A stretch of 59,736 bases of DNA. It comes from Clostridia bacterium (GTDB lineage Bacteria > Bacillota > Clostridia > UMGS1883 > UMGS1540). Positions within the stretch are counted from its first letter, which is position 1; each line of letters opens with the position of its first letter. The notes beneath the pieces are model-generated. The model ran no database searches. It saw only the letters and a program-made list of their open reading frames with translations, and had not been told where the DNA came from. The stretch spans positions 1-59,736 of the forward strand of contig JAFSAU010000026.1 in assembly GCA_017442155.1 (NCBI GenBank). The letters run 5' to 3'. The position numbers and the translations under genes were made by a program. Positions 23,805 to 32,608 of the stretch are shown piece after piece.

Positions 23805-24806
23805 TTGAAAAAACTGACTGTAAAGGACATTGCAAAAATAGCAGGTGTATCTGTTACCGCCGTATCTTTTGTGCTGAACAACAAACCGGGCGTAAGCGAT
23901 GCCACCCGCAAAAGAGTGCAGAAAATCATAGATGAAACAGACTTTAAACCATCACTAAGTTCAAAAAAGCTTGTTTTAAAACAAAGCTTTAATATCTGTC
24001 TTATGATGAATGCCTTTTCCTCCCCTTTTGAGGATCTATTCTACTTTGAAATCACACGGGGAATCATAAATCAGAGCATGAAATGCAACTATAATGTCAT
24101 CATAAGCAAGCCAATCATGTCACAAAGCGAGCTTCCCGACCTGATTTATTCCGGCGATGCAGACGGAATTATTTTCATGCAGGATATAAGCCCTGCTTTA
24201 ATTGAAAAGGCCCAGGCAACCGGAGTGCCGTTTCTGGTTGTAGACTCTCATGCAAATAATGAAAATGTCACATCCATAAATCCGGATTACAAAAAAGCGA
24301 CTTACGATGCGACCTCCTATTTATTACAGCACGGACATACGGAAATCTGCATGATTGCCTCAAACGTTGTTCCGGACTTCTATACGCAAACGCTTTCCGG
24401 CTTTACGGATGCGATGGCCGCGCACGGCATATGCCCCCATCCTGCTTTTTATAATATCGCGGCTACAAACGAAGCTTCCGCATATGCAGAAGCCAGAAAG
24501 CTTCTTGACCGTCCCAATCGTCCCTCTGCCGTTTTGTGTACCGTAGACAGCTTTGCCATAGGCGTTATGCGCTGTGCGAAAGATTTACATTTGAAAATTC
24601 CGCAGGATGTTTCTATCATCGGAATCGATGATATCCTGCTTTCCCGCTACATTGAACCGAAGCTTACGACAATCGGTATTGATAAAGTGGGGATGGGCAC
24701 ACTTGCTATGGATATGATTATTCAGAAAATCCAGGGTAAAACGGTAGAAAGCATACTGCTTCCCATGGAATTGATTGAACGTGATTCCGTAAAAACCATA
24801 CAGTAA
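23805..24806 (+). CDS. LacI-family transcriptional regulator
   Basis: The 333-residue regulator begins KKLTVKDIAKIAGVSVTAVSF, the LacI helix-turn-helix, followed by the hinge SSKKL and a periplasmic-binding-type sensor domain (LLQHGHTEICMIAS, SAVLCTVDSFAIGVMR, VSIIGIDDILLSRYIEP). The start is TTG at 23805 with GGAGGG upstream. It converges on the sugar operon to its right. A perfect LacI-type palindrome in the operon promoter at 30422-30433 is its likely target, and the inducer is probably a pathway sugar. Confidence 0.9.
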   Translation: MKKLTVKDIAKIAGVSVTAVSFVLNNKPGVSDATRKRVQKIIDETDFKPSLSSKKLVLKQSFNICLMMNAFSSPFEDLFYFEITRGIINQSMKCNYNVIISKPIMSQSELPDLIYSGDADGIIFMQDISPALIEKAQATGVPFLVVDSHANNENVTSINPDYKKATYDATSYLLQHGHTEICMIASNVVPDFYTQTLSGFTDAMAAHGICPHPAFYNIAATNEASAYAEARKLLDRPNRPSAVLCTVDSFAIGVMRCAKDLHLKIPQDVSIIGIDDILLSRYIEPKLTTIGIDKVGMGTLAMDMIIQKIQGKTVESILLPMELIERDSVKTIQ

Positions 24807-24808
24807 AC

Positions 24809-24872
24809 AAAAAAAGGGCTATGGCGCACCGGTCAGAAACCGGTATGATATAGTACGCCACAGCCCTTTTCT
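24809..24872. terminator. Bidirectional terminator between lacI-type gene and sugar operon
   Basis: A long stem AAAAAGGGCTATGGCG / CGCCACAGCCCTTTT with one mismatch and an inner ACCGG/CCGGT hairpin; T-runs on both strands. It serves the convergent regulator and lyxose isomerase genes. Confidence 0.85.
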
Positions 24873-24874
24873 AT

Positions 24875-25552
24875 TTATTTATCATATTCGTTGCACAAAA
24901 GATGGAGTGGAGCTTCATCTTCTTCGATTTCCGGGAACCGGCCCGTTTCTTCATAGAAACGGTTGTCGTTGGCGTCATCATTGCACATAGATACTTCCTG
25001 TACAATTATAGGCCCATTTCCCTCTTCTCCCCAGAACTTATGGTAAAGTCCCGGCGTCAGGGTAACGCTGTCACCAGGCCTTAAGCAAAGCTCATAGCCT
25101 GCAGGGAAAACCTTCTTTACGCCGTCTACGGAAATAACAACATCTGTATCGGCCAGCTCTTCGTCCTCCGTAGAATTGTAAAGCTTGATAATTAGATTTC
25201 CGCCTCCCCGATTGATAATATCCTCCATTTTGTTCCAGTGGAAATGCATGGGCGTAATCTGTTTTTCTTTAACAACCATAAGCTTTTCTGCATAAGGCTT
25301 CGGATATTTTTCGGGTTGTTTCTGGTTTCCGTTGCGGAGCGTGATAAGTAACAATCCTATATTGCTGAAATTTCCTCTTCCGAAATCCGTAATATCCCAG
25401 CCGAGCATATTCTCCTTTATTTCAGCAGTTTCTTCGCCCTTCGTTTTCCATTCATCCTTATTCCAGAGAGTGAATGCCGGAAGTGCTATTTTATATTCTG
25501 CAAATAAGCGAAGAGCATCTTTCATTGCCGAATTAATCTCTGAACGTTTCAT
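24875..25552 (-). CDS. D-lyxose ketol-isomerase (PF07385 type)
   Basis: The 225-residue cupin protein begins MKRSEINSAMKDALRLFAEYKIALPAFTLW, and continues TPMHFHWNKMEDIINRGGG with metal-binding H-F-H...E and SVTLTPGLYHKFWGEEG. These are the D-lyxose/D-mannose isomerase hallmarks. The ATG at 25552 has GGAGGAG upstream and overlaps the end of the FucI-like gene. It converts D-lyxose to D-xylulose, or D-mannose to D-fructose, and ends the operon. Confidence 0.88.
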   Translation of the reverse strand: MKRSEINSAMKDALRLFAEYKIALPAFTLWNKDEWKTKGEETAEIKENMLGWDITDFGRGNFSNIGLLLITLRNGNQKQPEKYPKPYAEKLMVVKEKQITPMHFHWNKMEDIINRGGGNLIIKLYNSTEDEELADTDVVISVDGVKKVFPAGYELCLRPGDSVTLTPGLYHKFWGEEGNGPIIVQEVSMCNDDANDNRFYEETGRFPEIEEDEAPLHLLCNEYDK

Positions 25553-25569
25553 TTTTTCTCCTCCAAACA

Positions 25570-26874
25570 TTAAATTTCATACATTAAAATAGAATTTATC
25601 TTACAAAAATATTTAAGCTCTTCCATATAATCCCCATAGGCCACCATCCAGTGATGTCCGATTCCGTTTTCCATAATTTCTTTATTTATGTCAAATACGG
25701 ATTTTTTAAACTGAATCTTTACCGGATTTCCGGGGAACTCCATGCCGCAGGGAATTGCATCGCCGACCATGGCACTGAGGCGGAAGGTGTCGCCATGACC
25801 ACAAACATTCACCGCTGTCACCTTTCCGGGTTTAACTAAAAATCTCGTGCAAACCCCTGTTTCTGCCAACCGGACAGGACATAACTCAATATCACCTTCT
25901 GCAATCGAAAAGCCGGACGATCCGCAATGCGCAAACAATATGCTGTTTTCCTTTTCGTCAAGGTATAAAAGGTCAGTATTATTCACGGGTTTGCCGCTCA
26001 GTTCATACAGAAGCTTCATCGTAAGGGCGTTTGTTACATCCCCCTCACAGGAGCCTACAATCCCCTCTTCTGCCAAAAGGGAATAGCCGAGGCAGACTTT
26101 TCCCATATAGGTAGTGTAGCATTTTACAGAAAGGGCTTCCAAATCATACTCTTCGGCAAGTGCCTTCAATGCGCTGTAATATTTAATCGATTCCAGCATA
26201 TCCTCCTTCGTTGCAGTCACCTTGCAGGGAGCCAGAATATCCTTTTTTTCTTCCAGAATCTTTTCAGCCTCGCTATCGGTCATAGCCTCCACTTTACTGC
26301 ACATTTCTTTTTCGTCAAGGTTGACAACCCTTGCGCCCAGCTTCTGTTTGATCGCAAATTCGTCGTATGCAATTTCCGTCATTCCCTTCACTCTTCCGCC
26401 AATTGCCCCCACACGGGTGTGGCGCATTGCCGTTTTTAGCGCATACGCTACAGCAATTTTTTTTGCTTCTTTCGCACACTCTATGCTTTCGGCTTCTCCA
26501 TACAGAAACTCATATGTTTTACCAATATCTCTGAACACCGCACCTATCTGATGGGCACAGCAAAGCGACCCTGTCTCCCTTGCAGGATACGCACGAAGGA
26601 TGACGGGCTTATCAATATAGGATAACAAATCGAGAAGATGATGATCCTCGCTCCACGTCCCAATACAAATCATCAAAAGTTCGACATCTTTTGTTTTTAA
26701 AACCGAAACTGCTTTCTTCACAGTATCCAGATCATGCATGACCACGCCTACATTTTCACAGGATATGCCCACTTTTTCCAGAGTGTCCGCTGTTTGATTC
26801 AGGAGGGTTTCGGCTTCATCAAAACCAACCTCGAACGGGTGGGCCAATCCTACAACTGCCATATTTAATTTCAT
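25570..26874 (-). CDS. L-fucose/L-arabinose isomerase-family protein
   Basis: The 434-residue protein has the FucI/AraA layout: N-terminal MAVVGLAHPFEVGFDEAE, VELLMICIGTWSEDHHLLDL, then the C-terminal CGHGDTFRLSAMVGD and GIGHHWMVAYGD blocks with candidate metal His and Glu (VGSCEGDVTNALTMKLL). It would isomerise an aldose to a ketose with manganese; the sugar is not determined. The ATG at 26874 has AGGAGA upstream. It is 17 bases ahead of the lyxose isomerase ATG region and 10 after the mutarotase-like gene. Confidence 0.82.
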   Translation of the reverse strand: MKLNMAVVGLAHPFEVGFDEAETLLNQTADTLEKVGISCENVGVVMHDLDTVKKAVSVLKTKDVELLMICIGTWSEDHHLLDLLSYIDKPVILRAYPARETGSLCCAHQIGAVFRDIGKTYEFLYGEAESIECAKEAKKIAVAYALKTAMRHTRVGAIGGRVKGMTEIAYDEFAIKQKLGARVVNLDEKEMCSKVEAMTDSEAEKILEEKKDILAPCKVTATKEDMLESIKYYSALKALAEEYDLEALSVKCYTTYMGKVCLGYSLLAEEGIVGSCEGDVTNALTMKLLYELSGKPVNNTDLLYLDEKENSILFAHCGSSGFSIAEGDIELCPVRLAETGVCTRFLVKPGKVTAVNVCGHGDTFRLSAMVGDAIPCGMEFPGNPVKIQFKKSVFDINKEIMENGIGHHWMVAYGDYMEELKYFCKINSILMYEI

Positions 26875-26884
26875 AACTATTCTC

Positions 26885-27718
26885 CTAATCACATTTATTC
26901 AGCCGCCATGTTTCGCAAAATGAAACCTGTTCTCCGGGCTGTACTTCAAAAAGCCGGGAAAGGCTCTCTATTTCCACCATATGTTTGCACATAAAGGCTT
27001 CAAAAGAAACATCGCCATCGGGATACACAGCCTCCCCGTCAATTGCAAAGGCTTTCTCAAAAACAACCCCTTTGTTTTCATAGGTAACCGGTCCGTCCGG
27101 ATGGCCTACGCCTATTTTGTATCTTTGCAAAAGCGGTCTGTGGGAAAGCGTGATGGATTCCCGCGTATAGTTTGCCCTCTCATCACCCAGGTTTGTATAA
27201 TACCACATTGTTATTTTTTGAATCGGATTATATCCGCTCTCCCTGTATCGCAACGGAATCTGTAAAGTTCCCAGCGGCGCGACAGAGGTTATTGCCCAGA
27301 TTGCAAATTCCCGGGGTAAACCGCCTGTATTGACAACAATATGGTTTACCTGCACTTCTTCTTCGCCCGTAAAGGTTATCTCCATGCTTTTTTTCACGGA
27401 CAGCCAAGGGTCTTCTTCTTGAAACAGACTTATTTTGGTTTCTGAAATTTCATATTGTATCGGACTGTTGTCCGGATAATAGACTTTTTCAGATTCCGGC
27501 GCAAGCCATATTCTGTGCCCGCCCCTGACGCGAAAGCCCTCCGGCGTACAAAGGTCATTCAAATCATTTGGTTGCTCATAAAAAAGATTTTCTTCGCTTT
27601 TGTACGACAAATGTCCAATCCTTATCCCAAACTCCAGCGGGATACCGATTTCAACGACGCCATTATCCGCAAAAAAAGCCTTCCCCCATATGGGGTGATT
27701 ACTAATCTTTGTATTCAT
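26885..27718 (-). CDS. Aldose-1-epimerase-like (mutarotase-fold) protein
   Basis: 277 residues of beta-rich sequence (FRVRGGHRIWLAPESEKVYYPDNSP, TNTGGLPREFAIWAITSVAP-like). The GGHRIW..PE block is typical of mutarotase-fold proteins with non-canonical active sites (DUF4380-like). It could interconvert anomers of the pathway sugar, but the catalytic residues are not clear. The ribosome site is weak, and the gene starts 5 bases after the deacetylase stop, so translation may be coupled. Confidence 0.65.
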   Translation of the reverse strand: MNTKISNHPIWGKAFFADNGVVEIGIPLEFGIRIGHLSYKSEENLFYEQPNDLNDLCTPEGFRVRGGHRIWLAPESEKVYYPDNSPIQYEISETKISLFQEEDPWLSVKKSMEITFTGEEEVQVNHIVVNTGGLPREFAIWAITSVAPLGTLQIPLRYRESGYNPIQKITMWYYTNLGDERANYTRESITLSHRPLLQRYKIGVGHPDGPVTYENKGVVFEKAFAIDGEAVYPDGDVSFEAFMCKHMVEIESLSRLFEVQPGEQVSFCETWRLNKCD

Positions 27719-27723
27719 ATGAT

Positions 27724-28440
27724 TTAAGGCAGAACTCTGTGCGGAACGACTCTGAAAGCGTCATTGGCCATACGGAAGCCCTCCGCATACTCCACGCCGC
27801 ACTGTATCCCTCTGTATCTTGCAATTGTGTAGTAATCCTCAAAGAAGTCCTTGCCCGAGAGTGTGTCCTTATAATTATCGGACATCCAGCCGACCTGACT
27901 TTTATGCTCTCTGCACATGGCCATTTTAATTTCCATCGTTTCCGTGATATCCACATATTCTGTCGGGACAAAGCCCAGCCCGTTTACCGGTTCAAAATAT
28001 GCAATAATCGGTATTTTATCGTAAGCAGGTGCCTCTGTTTTCAGTTTCGCGACAGGAATCATGACCGCAATATCATTGATGATTTTACTTGTAAGCTCGT
28101 GGTCGGGATTATAATCCTCCGGATTATGCGTAAGGATGATATCCGCCTTACAATATCTTACCAAATTTATAAAAGCAAGTCTTGCGGCTCTGTCTTCAAA
28201 AAACATTTCATCATCATAATCCAGGCAGATATATTCTGCACCGATGATGGCAGCTGCCCGTCTTGCCTCCTCCTTTCTGATTCTGGCAATCTCATCCATG
28301 GGAAGCGTGGCAGAACCCACATTGCCGTTTGTTGCTGTTGCCGTAAAAACCTTATGGCCCTGTTTTGCGTATTTGGCAAGTGTTCCCCCGCAGGATGTTT
28401 CTATATCGTCCGGATGTGCGCCGATTGCTAATATGTTCAT
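27724..28440 (-). CDS. PIG-L/LmbE-family deacetylase
   Basis: The 238-residue protein starts MNILAIGAHPDDIETSCGG; AHPDD is the zinc-binding motif of PIG-L deacetylases (MshB, BshB, GlcNAc-PI deacetylase). A later MCREHKSQVGWM supplies another metal-region His. AAGGAGG lies upstream of the ATG at 28440. Found in a sugar operon, it suggests that the incoming sugar is N-acetylated; this is inference. It is preceded by a hairpin that may lower readthrough from the ManA-like gene. Confidence 0.85.
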   Translation of the reverse strand: MNILAIGAHPDDIETSCGGTLAKYAKQGHKVFTATATNGNVGSATLPMDEIARIRKEEARRAAAIIGAEYICLDYDDEMFFEDRAARLAFINLVRYCKADIILTHNPEDYNPDHELTSKIINDIAVMIPVAKLKTEAPAYDKIPIIAYFEPVNGLGFVPTEYVDITETMEIKMAMCREHKSQVGWMSDNYKDTLSGKDFFEDYYTIARYRGIQCGVEYAEGFRMANDAFRVVPHRVLP

Positions 28441-28465
28441 ACCGCTATCCTCCTTATTGCAATGT

Positions 28466-28517
28466 AAAGCCACAGCCGAAAAAACATCGACTGTATGTTT
28501 TTTATAGCTGTGGCTTT
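28466..28517. terminator. Nested hairpin between ManA-like and deacetylase genes
   Basis: Outer stem AAAGCCACAGC/GCTGTGGCTTT and inner stem AAAAAACAT/ATGTTTTTT. It could act as an intra-operon attenuator or terminator on the minus strand. Confidence 0.7.
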
Positions 28518-28544
28518 TTCTGTTTTTACATTTAATATCTTAGA

Positions 28545-30356
28545 TTAACCCTGCTTCCATCTCTGGATTACGCAGGTAACTCTTCCGCCCTCTTCGTTAA
28601 TGATTTCATAATCACCGAAGGTTGCAGGAACAACCAGAGTCTGGAACTTGTCGCAAACTGCATAAAGGTCACTGTTTGTCTTAGAGCGGACGGTAACCTT
28701 CGCGCCAACAGTAAGAGTAAGCATATGCATAAACTTGCCTTCTGTTGAATATTCACCTGTTTTCTCAAAGTGAATTCTTTCGACGTGATACGGCATTACA
28801 GGTGTTGACTTATAACGGTCTATAAAATATTCCTTTGTCCACTTCACAACTGAAGGTGTAGAAAGAAGATGGTCTTTTACCCAAGAGGCTCTTCTTGTCT
28901 TTTCCATGTTTCTACCGTGCTCCAGGTGCATTTTAAGCGGCTTGCCTGTCATGGTCTTCTTTTCATCATCCCAGGACGGTCTTGCAAAGTCGTATTCAAA
29001 GAAGGAGTACTCTGTACCGTTTATAGACGGATTGGTATCCATCTCCAGCACCATCTGATTCCCACCGTGTCCATGCATTGTTCCGGGCGGAATGAGGTAT
29101 AAATCCCCTTCTTTGCTTGACCAGTTGGCAATAAAGTCCTTCCAGTTTTCAATGGGCGTGATGTTCTGTGATTGTTCACAAAGTCTTTCCCATTCTTCAA
29201 TATCGGCATCATCGTGGAAGCCCATCCAGGTATTTGCACCCTCATATGCTTCTGCAATGTAGTAGGTTTCATATCTTCCGAGCGGCTCATCGAAATGCTC
29301 TTTTACATAATGACTGCTGGGATGAATATGCATCGGCATGGAAATTCTTTCTGCCGGCTGCGGTGTGGGATGATAGCCGTCATCCAGCCAGATATCCAGC
29401 GGGAACAGACCGGGATACTGCTTGTCAATCAGCGCACCAACCAATTCTTTGCCGTACTGCATAGCATTCAGCATGGGCATTGAAATACTTCTTTCTCCGC
29501 CAAAGTCAATCAGAATCCGAAGCTCAGGACCCGCAATTTTATTCCATGCGTTGTTTGCGAGGCCCTCTACCTGATAGTCCATATCATGGTATCTGTATGC
29601 TCCCCACGGGCCGGGGCTGAATATCTTTACTTCGTGAATCGGATATTTCACCAGTGTGGACATAATCTCGTCATACGCTTTTCTTGGAACAAGCACAAGG
29701 TCATCTGCAAAGTAGTTTTCAATATAGAAATCCATTGCCTCATACATATAATCCTTCTGACGCTTGAGCATATAGTAATCAGAATAATTATACTCTTTCC
29801 AGTTGTACCCTTCTGTAGGCGTTTTGCAGCCAAAGGTAGCCAGGCGTCCTTCCCACATATCCCACTGTACCTTCTGGTGGGTGTTGTCTATGTAGCATTT
29901 TACATCTAAAACATCCGCAAAAGCTTTAATGGAAGCACCTTCACCGTAAACGATCGCGGCATCCGCGCCGGCGATCTTGGCCTTGGCCTCTGCAACAGCA
30001 TCCTTGTCCATAATGTCTTCAATGACACCTTCTTTATTCACTTTACCAAAACCCGGGTCATCCGTAACATAAGGTGCGTTGTATGCAATAATCTCTTCTC
30101 TTGTCAAATACAGTTCGTTTGCAGGAACGAGTTCCGCGCTGATTCCTTTTGCTTTCAGGCTTTCCGCTACTGCCTTTGCAATTTTTTCAAAGTCAATCCC
30201 GTACCAACCGTCAAGCGCAATTTTTTTCTTGCCGCTTACTACTAAATCTGTAAGCTTTGCAATTACCTTGTCCCAACCAAAAGTTACAGAATCTCTGTTT
30301 GCTGCTGAAATAACAATTCGGTTATCAGCATTTTTAATCGATTCATATACCGGCAT
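28545..30356 (-). CDS. Mannose-6-phosphate isomerase-like cupin fused to a degenerate kinase-like domain
   Basis: 603 residues. The first 200 resemble a uridine-kinase fold (IALDGWYGIDFEKIAKAV) but lack a Walker A GK[ST] motif. The C-terminal 300 residues are a class I ManA-like cupin: SMPMHIHPSSHYVKEHFDE, then LYLIPPGTMHGHGGNQM, with metal His/Glu residues. It probably isomerises a sugar or phosphosugar; the kinase part may only bind. AGAGGAGGA is directly before the ATG. First gene of the operon behind the LacI-type operator. Confidence 0.75.
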   Translation of the reverse strand: MPVYESIKNADNRIVISAANRDSVTFGWDKVIAKLTDLVVSGKKKIALDGWYGIDFEKIAKAVAESLKAKGISAELVPANELYLTREEIIAYNAPYVTDDPGFGKVNKEGVIEDIMDKDAVAEAKAKIAGADAAIVYGEGASIKAFADVLDVKCYIDNTHQKVQWDMWEGRLATFGCKTPTEGYNWKEYNYSDYYMLKRQKDYMYEAMDFYIENYFADDLVLVPRKAYDEIMSTLVKYPIHEVKIFSPGPWGAYRYHDMDYQVEGLANNAWNKIAGPELRILIDFGGERSISMPMLNAMQYGKELVGALIDKQYPGLFPLDIWLDDGYHPTPQPAERISMPMHIHPSSHYVKEHFDEPLGRYETYYIAEAYEGANTWMGFHDDADIEEWERLCEQSQNITPIENWKDFIANWSSKEGDLYLIPPGTMHGHGGNQMVLEMDTNPSINGTEYSFFEYDFARPSWDDEKKTMTGKPLKMHLEHGRNMEKTRRASWVKDHLLSTPSVVKWTKEYFIDRYKSTPVMPYHVERIHFEKTGEYSTEGKFMHMLTLTVGAKVTVRSKTNSDLYAVCDKFQTLVVPATFGDYEIINEEGGRVTCVIQRWKQG

Positions 30357-30421
30357 ACATCTTCCTCCTCTAAAAATTTATAATAACACTTATGCCTTTA
30401 CAACCAAAGGAAAAAAATAAC

Positions 30422-30433
30422 TAAAACGTTTTA
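30422..30433. promoter_or_regulatory. LacI-type operator
   Basis: A perfect 12-base palindrome TAAAACGTTTTA with the central CG typical of LacI-family sites, 16 bases downstream of the -10 on the minus strand. The likely regulator is the LacI protein at 23805. Confidence 0.75.
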
Positions 30434-30448
30434 CCTCTGATGTAAGCT

Positions 30449-30477
30449 ATTATACCAAAACATCTTATTTTTGTCAA
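30449..30477 (-). promoter_or_regulatory. Promoter of the sugar operon
   Basis: Consensus -35 TTGACA (30472-30477), 17-base spacer, -10 TATAAT (30449-30454) on the minus strand. Confidence 0.85.
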
Positions 30478-30575
30478 TACTATTTTTATTATTTTTAATT
30501 TTTCTTTCTCAGCACAACGAATAACAAACCCGAAACTGCTAAAACTAAAGGAAACTGTATTTGGAGGTAAACCAC

Positions 30576-31241
30576 ATGTTTAAACACGAAAAAATGCTTT
30601 TTCATCCTGTAGAAGTAGAAAAGCCAAACCCGCAATACGCAGTGTTACTCCAGGAACAACTCGGTGGAGGAAACGGAGAGCTGAAAGCGGCTATGCAATA
30701 TATGTCACAGAGCTTTCGCGTTAAGGATCCTGAAATCAAAGATTTGTTTCTTGATATAGCTGCAGAAGAACTTAGTCATATGGAAATGGTTGCACAAACC
30801 ATAAATTTACTCAATGGGCATGACGTAGATGCGGCAAAGGTACAGGCAGGCGAAGTGCAGTCCCACGTTATTTTAGGTTTAAATCCCGGGCTTATTAATG
30901 CATCGGGCTACTCCTGGACTGCAGATTATGTCACTGTAACCGGAGATTTATGTGCGGATATATTAAGCAATATTGCTTCTGAACAGCGTGCAAAAGTGGT
31001 TTATGAATATCTGTATCGACAAATAGATGATAAGAAAGTAAAAGAAACAATCGACTTCCTTCTGAACCGGGAGGAAGCGCACAACCAAATGTTTCGTGAT
31101 GCATTTAACAAAATACAAAACAGCGGTTCAAACAGAGATTTTGGTACAACAAAAGCGGCAAAGATGTATTTTTCAATGTCCGATCCGGGGCCGAATGCAT
31201 TCGCAGGCAGTGAAACCACTGCACCGTCATTCAATAAGTAA
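30576..31241 (+). CDS. Manganese catalase family protein (CotJC-like)
   Basis: The 221-residue protein has ferritin-like metal ligands: ELKAAMQYMSQSF, DIAAEELSHMEMV, EQRAKVVYEYL and NREEAHNQMFRD, the four-helix di-manganese pattern. It decomposes hydrogen peroxide. The length fits CotJC-type spore-coat catalases, but neither CotJA nor CotJB is adjacent. The ATG at 30576 has GGAGG upstream; the ATG at 30561 has none. The C-terminus (SDPGPNAFAGSETTAPSFNK) is a short disordered tail. Confidence 0.9.
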   Translation: MFKHEKMLFHPVEVEKPNPQYAVLLQEQLGGGNGELKAAMQYMSQSFRVKDPEIKDLFLDIAAEELSHMEMVAQTINLLNGHDVDAAKVQAGEVQSHVILGLNPGLINASGYSWTADYVTVTGDLCADILSNIASEQRAKVVYEYLYRQIDDKKVKETIDFLLNREEAHNQMFRDAFNKIQNSGSNRDFGTTKAAKMYFSMSDPGPNAFAGSETTAPSFNK

Positions 31242-31594
31242 TTCTGATAAGCGTTTACACCCGAGCTGCCATAACACAATTTGTATGTAGTATAACAATC
31301 AAAGAGCCCGTTTTTACAGCAAGCAAAAACGGACTCTTTGACAGCCTGTATATTTTATAAAAGCTTTTGACTGCGAAGAACTCTGCCGGATCCTTGCCCC
31401 TTTTTTCAATCAATTCCGCAAAGGGCGTCAGTGCAACCTCCCCACAAGGTAAAGTCCGCAAGGGAATGGAGATCAATAAACCGGGAGTAACATATTTATG
31501 ATGTGCGTCAATACCAAAAGGGGGCCTCTGCGCCTTTCGGATTGCCGATAAAGTCGATTTTATCCCCCGTAATCGCAATTCATTATTTACGTTT
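31242..31594. other. Intergenic region with a strong hairpin
   Basis: The stem TCAAAGAGCCCGTTTTT / AAAAACGGACTCTTTGA (31299-31341) lies between the convergent manganese catalase and AraC-family genes and is likely their shared terminator. A minus-strand frame at 31255-31626 has no recognisable domain and I do not call it. Confidence 0.55.
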
Positions 31595-32515
31595 TTATTC
31601 CTGCCGTTTTTTACTCCTGTATACATTCGGAGACATTCCCATTTCCCGTTTGAAAATCCGGTTGAAATGATTCACGTTATTGAATCCGACCTCATAACAG
31701 ATTGTCAAAATTTTCTTATCTGTATTGACAAGCAATTCTAATGCTTTTGAGATCCGAAGCATCGTAAGATACTCCGTAAACGTTTTAGACGTAAAATATT
31801 TAAACAAATAACTGAAATAGGAGGGTGACAGCATAAACTTTTTTGCCACAGTGTCTGCCGTCAGGTTTTCAAAATAATTACTTTCTATATAACTGATTGC
31901 ATTCATCACGCAATCCTTTTGCGATTTATAGGTACGCTCCGATTTAGACGAATTAATATATTGAGAAAATTCCCGCCCTACAATCACAAGCAGACGTAGT
32001 AGCTGCGCTTTAATCAAAAGCTCAAACCCGGGATTTCTGTGGGTATATTCCGTGTATACCTCATTCAGAATACTCTCCACCGATGTTCTTGCGTTGCCGA
32101 CAAGGTTAAACCTCGGCTTCACCAGCTCCTGCGAAACCAGGAAAGGCTTAATGTATGCAAAATCAACAAAAACATCCGCTTCACTCATATCGCGAAAATT
32201 CTGATTGATAAAGTCCGCCGTAAATTCAAATTCATAAATAATAGCACTTTCATCTTCTATTTTTATAATAGAATGTGATACCTGGGGTGGAATAATAAAT
32301 ATATCTCCTTTAAAAATTTCGTATTCCTTATTGTTTACAACATGGATTGCTCTTCCGCTATAAACATAATTTATCTGAATGAAATCGTGCTCATGCAATG
32401 CTTTATACTGCGTTATCACATCATATTTGGCAACAAAAAACGGCAAGCCGTTTCTGTTGTCGTCAATTGTAAACATTCTGTATGTCTCGCCATTTCGAGT
32501 TTGTAAGCTTTTCAT
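31595..32515 (-). CDS. AraC-family transcriptional regulator
   Basis: The 306-residue protein has an N-terminal cupin-like sensor (KALHEHDFIQINYVYSG, GDIFIIPPQVSHSI) and a C-terminal double HTH (LTADTVAKKFMLSPSYFSYLFKYF...ICYEVGFNNVNHFNRIFKREMGMSP). It lies 93 bases after the M55 gene on the same strand and may be the last gene of that operon. It may bind a sugar in the cupin. The ribosome site is GGGG, moderate. Confidence 0.9.
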   Translation of the reverse strand: MKSLQTRNGETYRMFTIDDNRNGLPFFVAKYDVITQYKALHEHDFIQINYVYSGRAIHVVNNKEYEIFKGDIFIIPPQVSHSIIKIEDESAIIYEFEFTADFINQNFRDMSEADVFVDFAYIKPFLVSQELVKPRFNLVGNARTSVESILNEVYTEYTHRNPGFELLIKAQLLRLLVIVGREFSQYINSSKSERTYKSQKDCVMNAISYIESNYFENLTADTVAKKFMLSPSYFSYLFKYFTSKTFTEYLTMLRISKALELLVNTDKKILTICYEVGFNNVNHFNRIFKREMGMSPNVYRSKKRQE

Positions 32516-32608
32516 GCGTATCCCCGAACTATCGGTGTTCTCTCCTTTTTATGGACGAATTTACTCTCTCTTTTTATTATACCGAAAAAATAATAAAAAT
32601 ACAACTTT

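Noticed and set aside
31255..31626. A 123-codon minus-strand frame downstream of the AraC gene
   Set aside because: It overlaps the AraC 3' end and the terminator hairpin, has no ribosome site and no recognisable domain.
31786..31797. A TAAACGTTTTA-like sequence resembling the LacI operator
   Set aside because: It is inside the AraC coding sequence, imperfect and far from a promoter.
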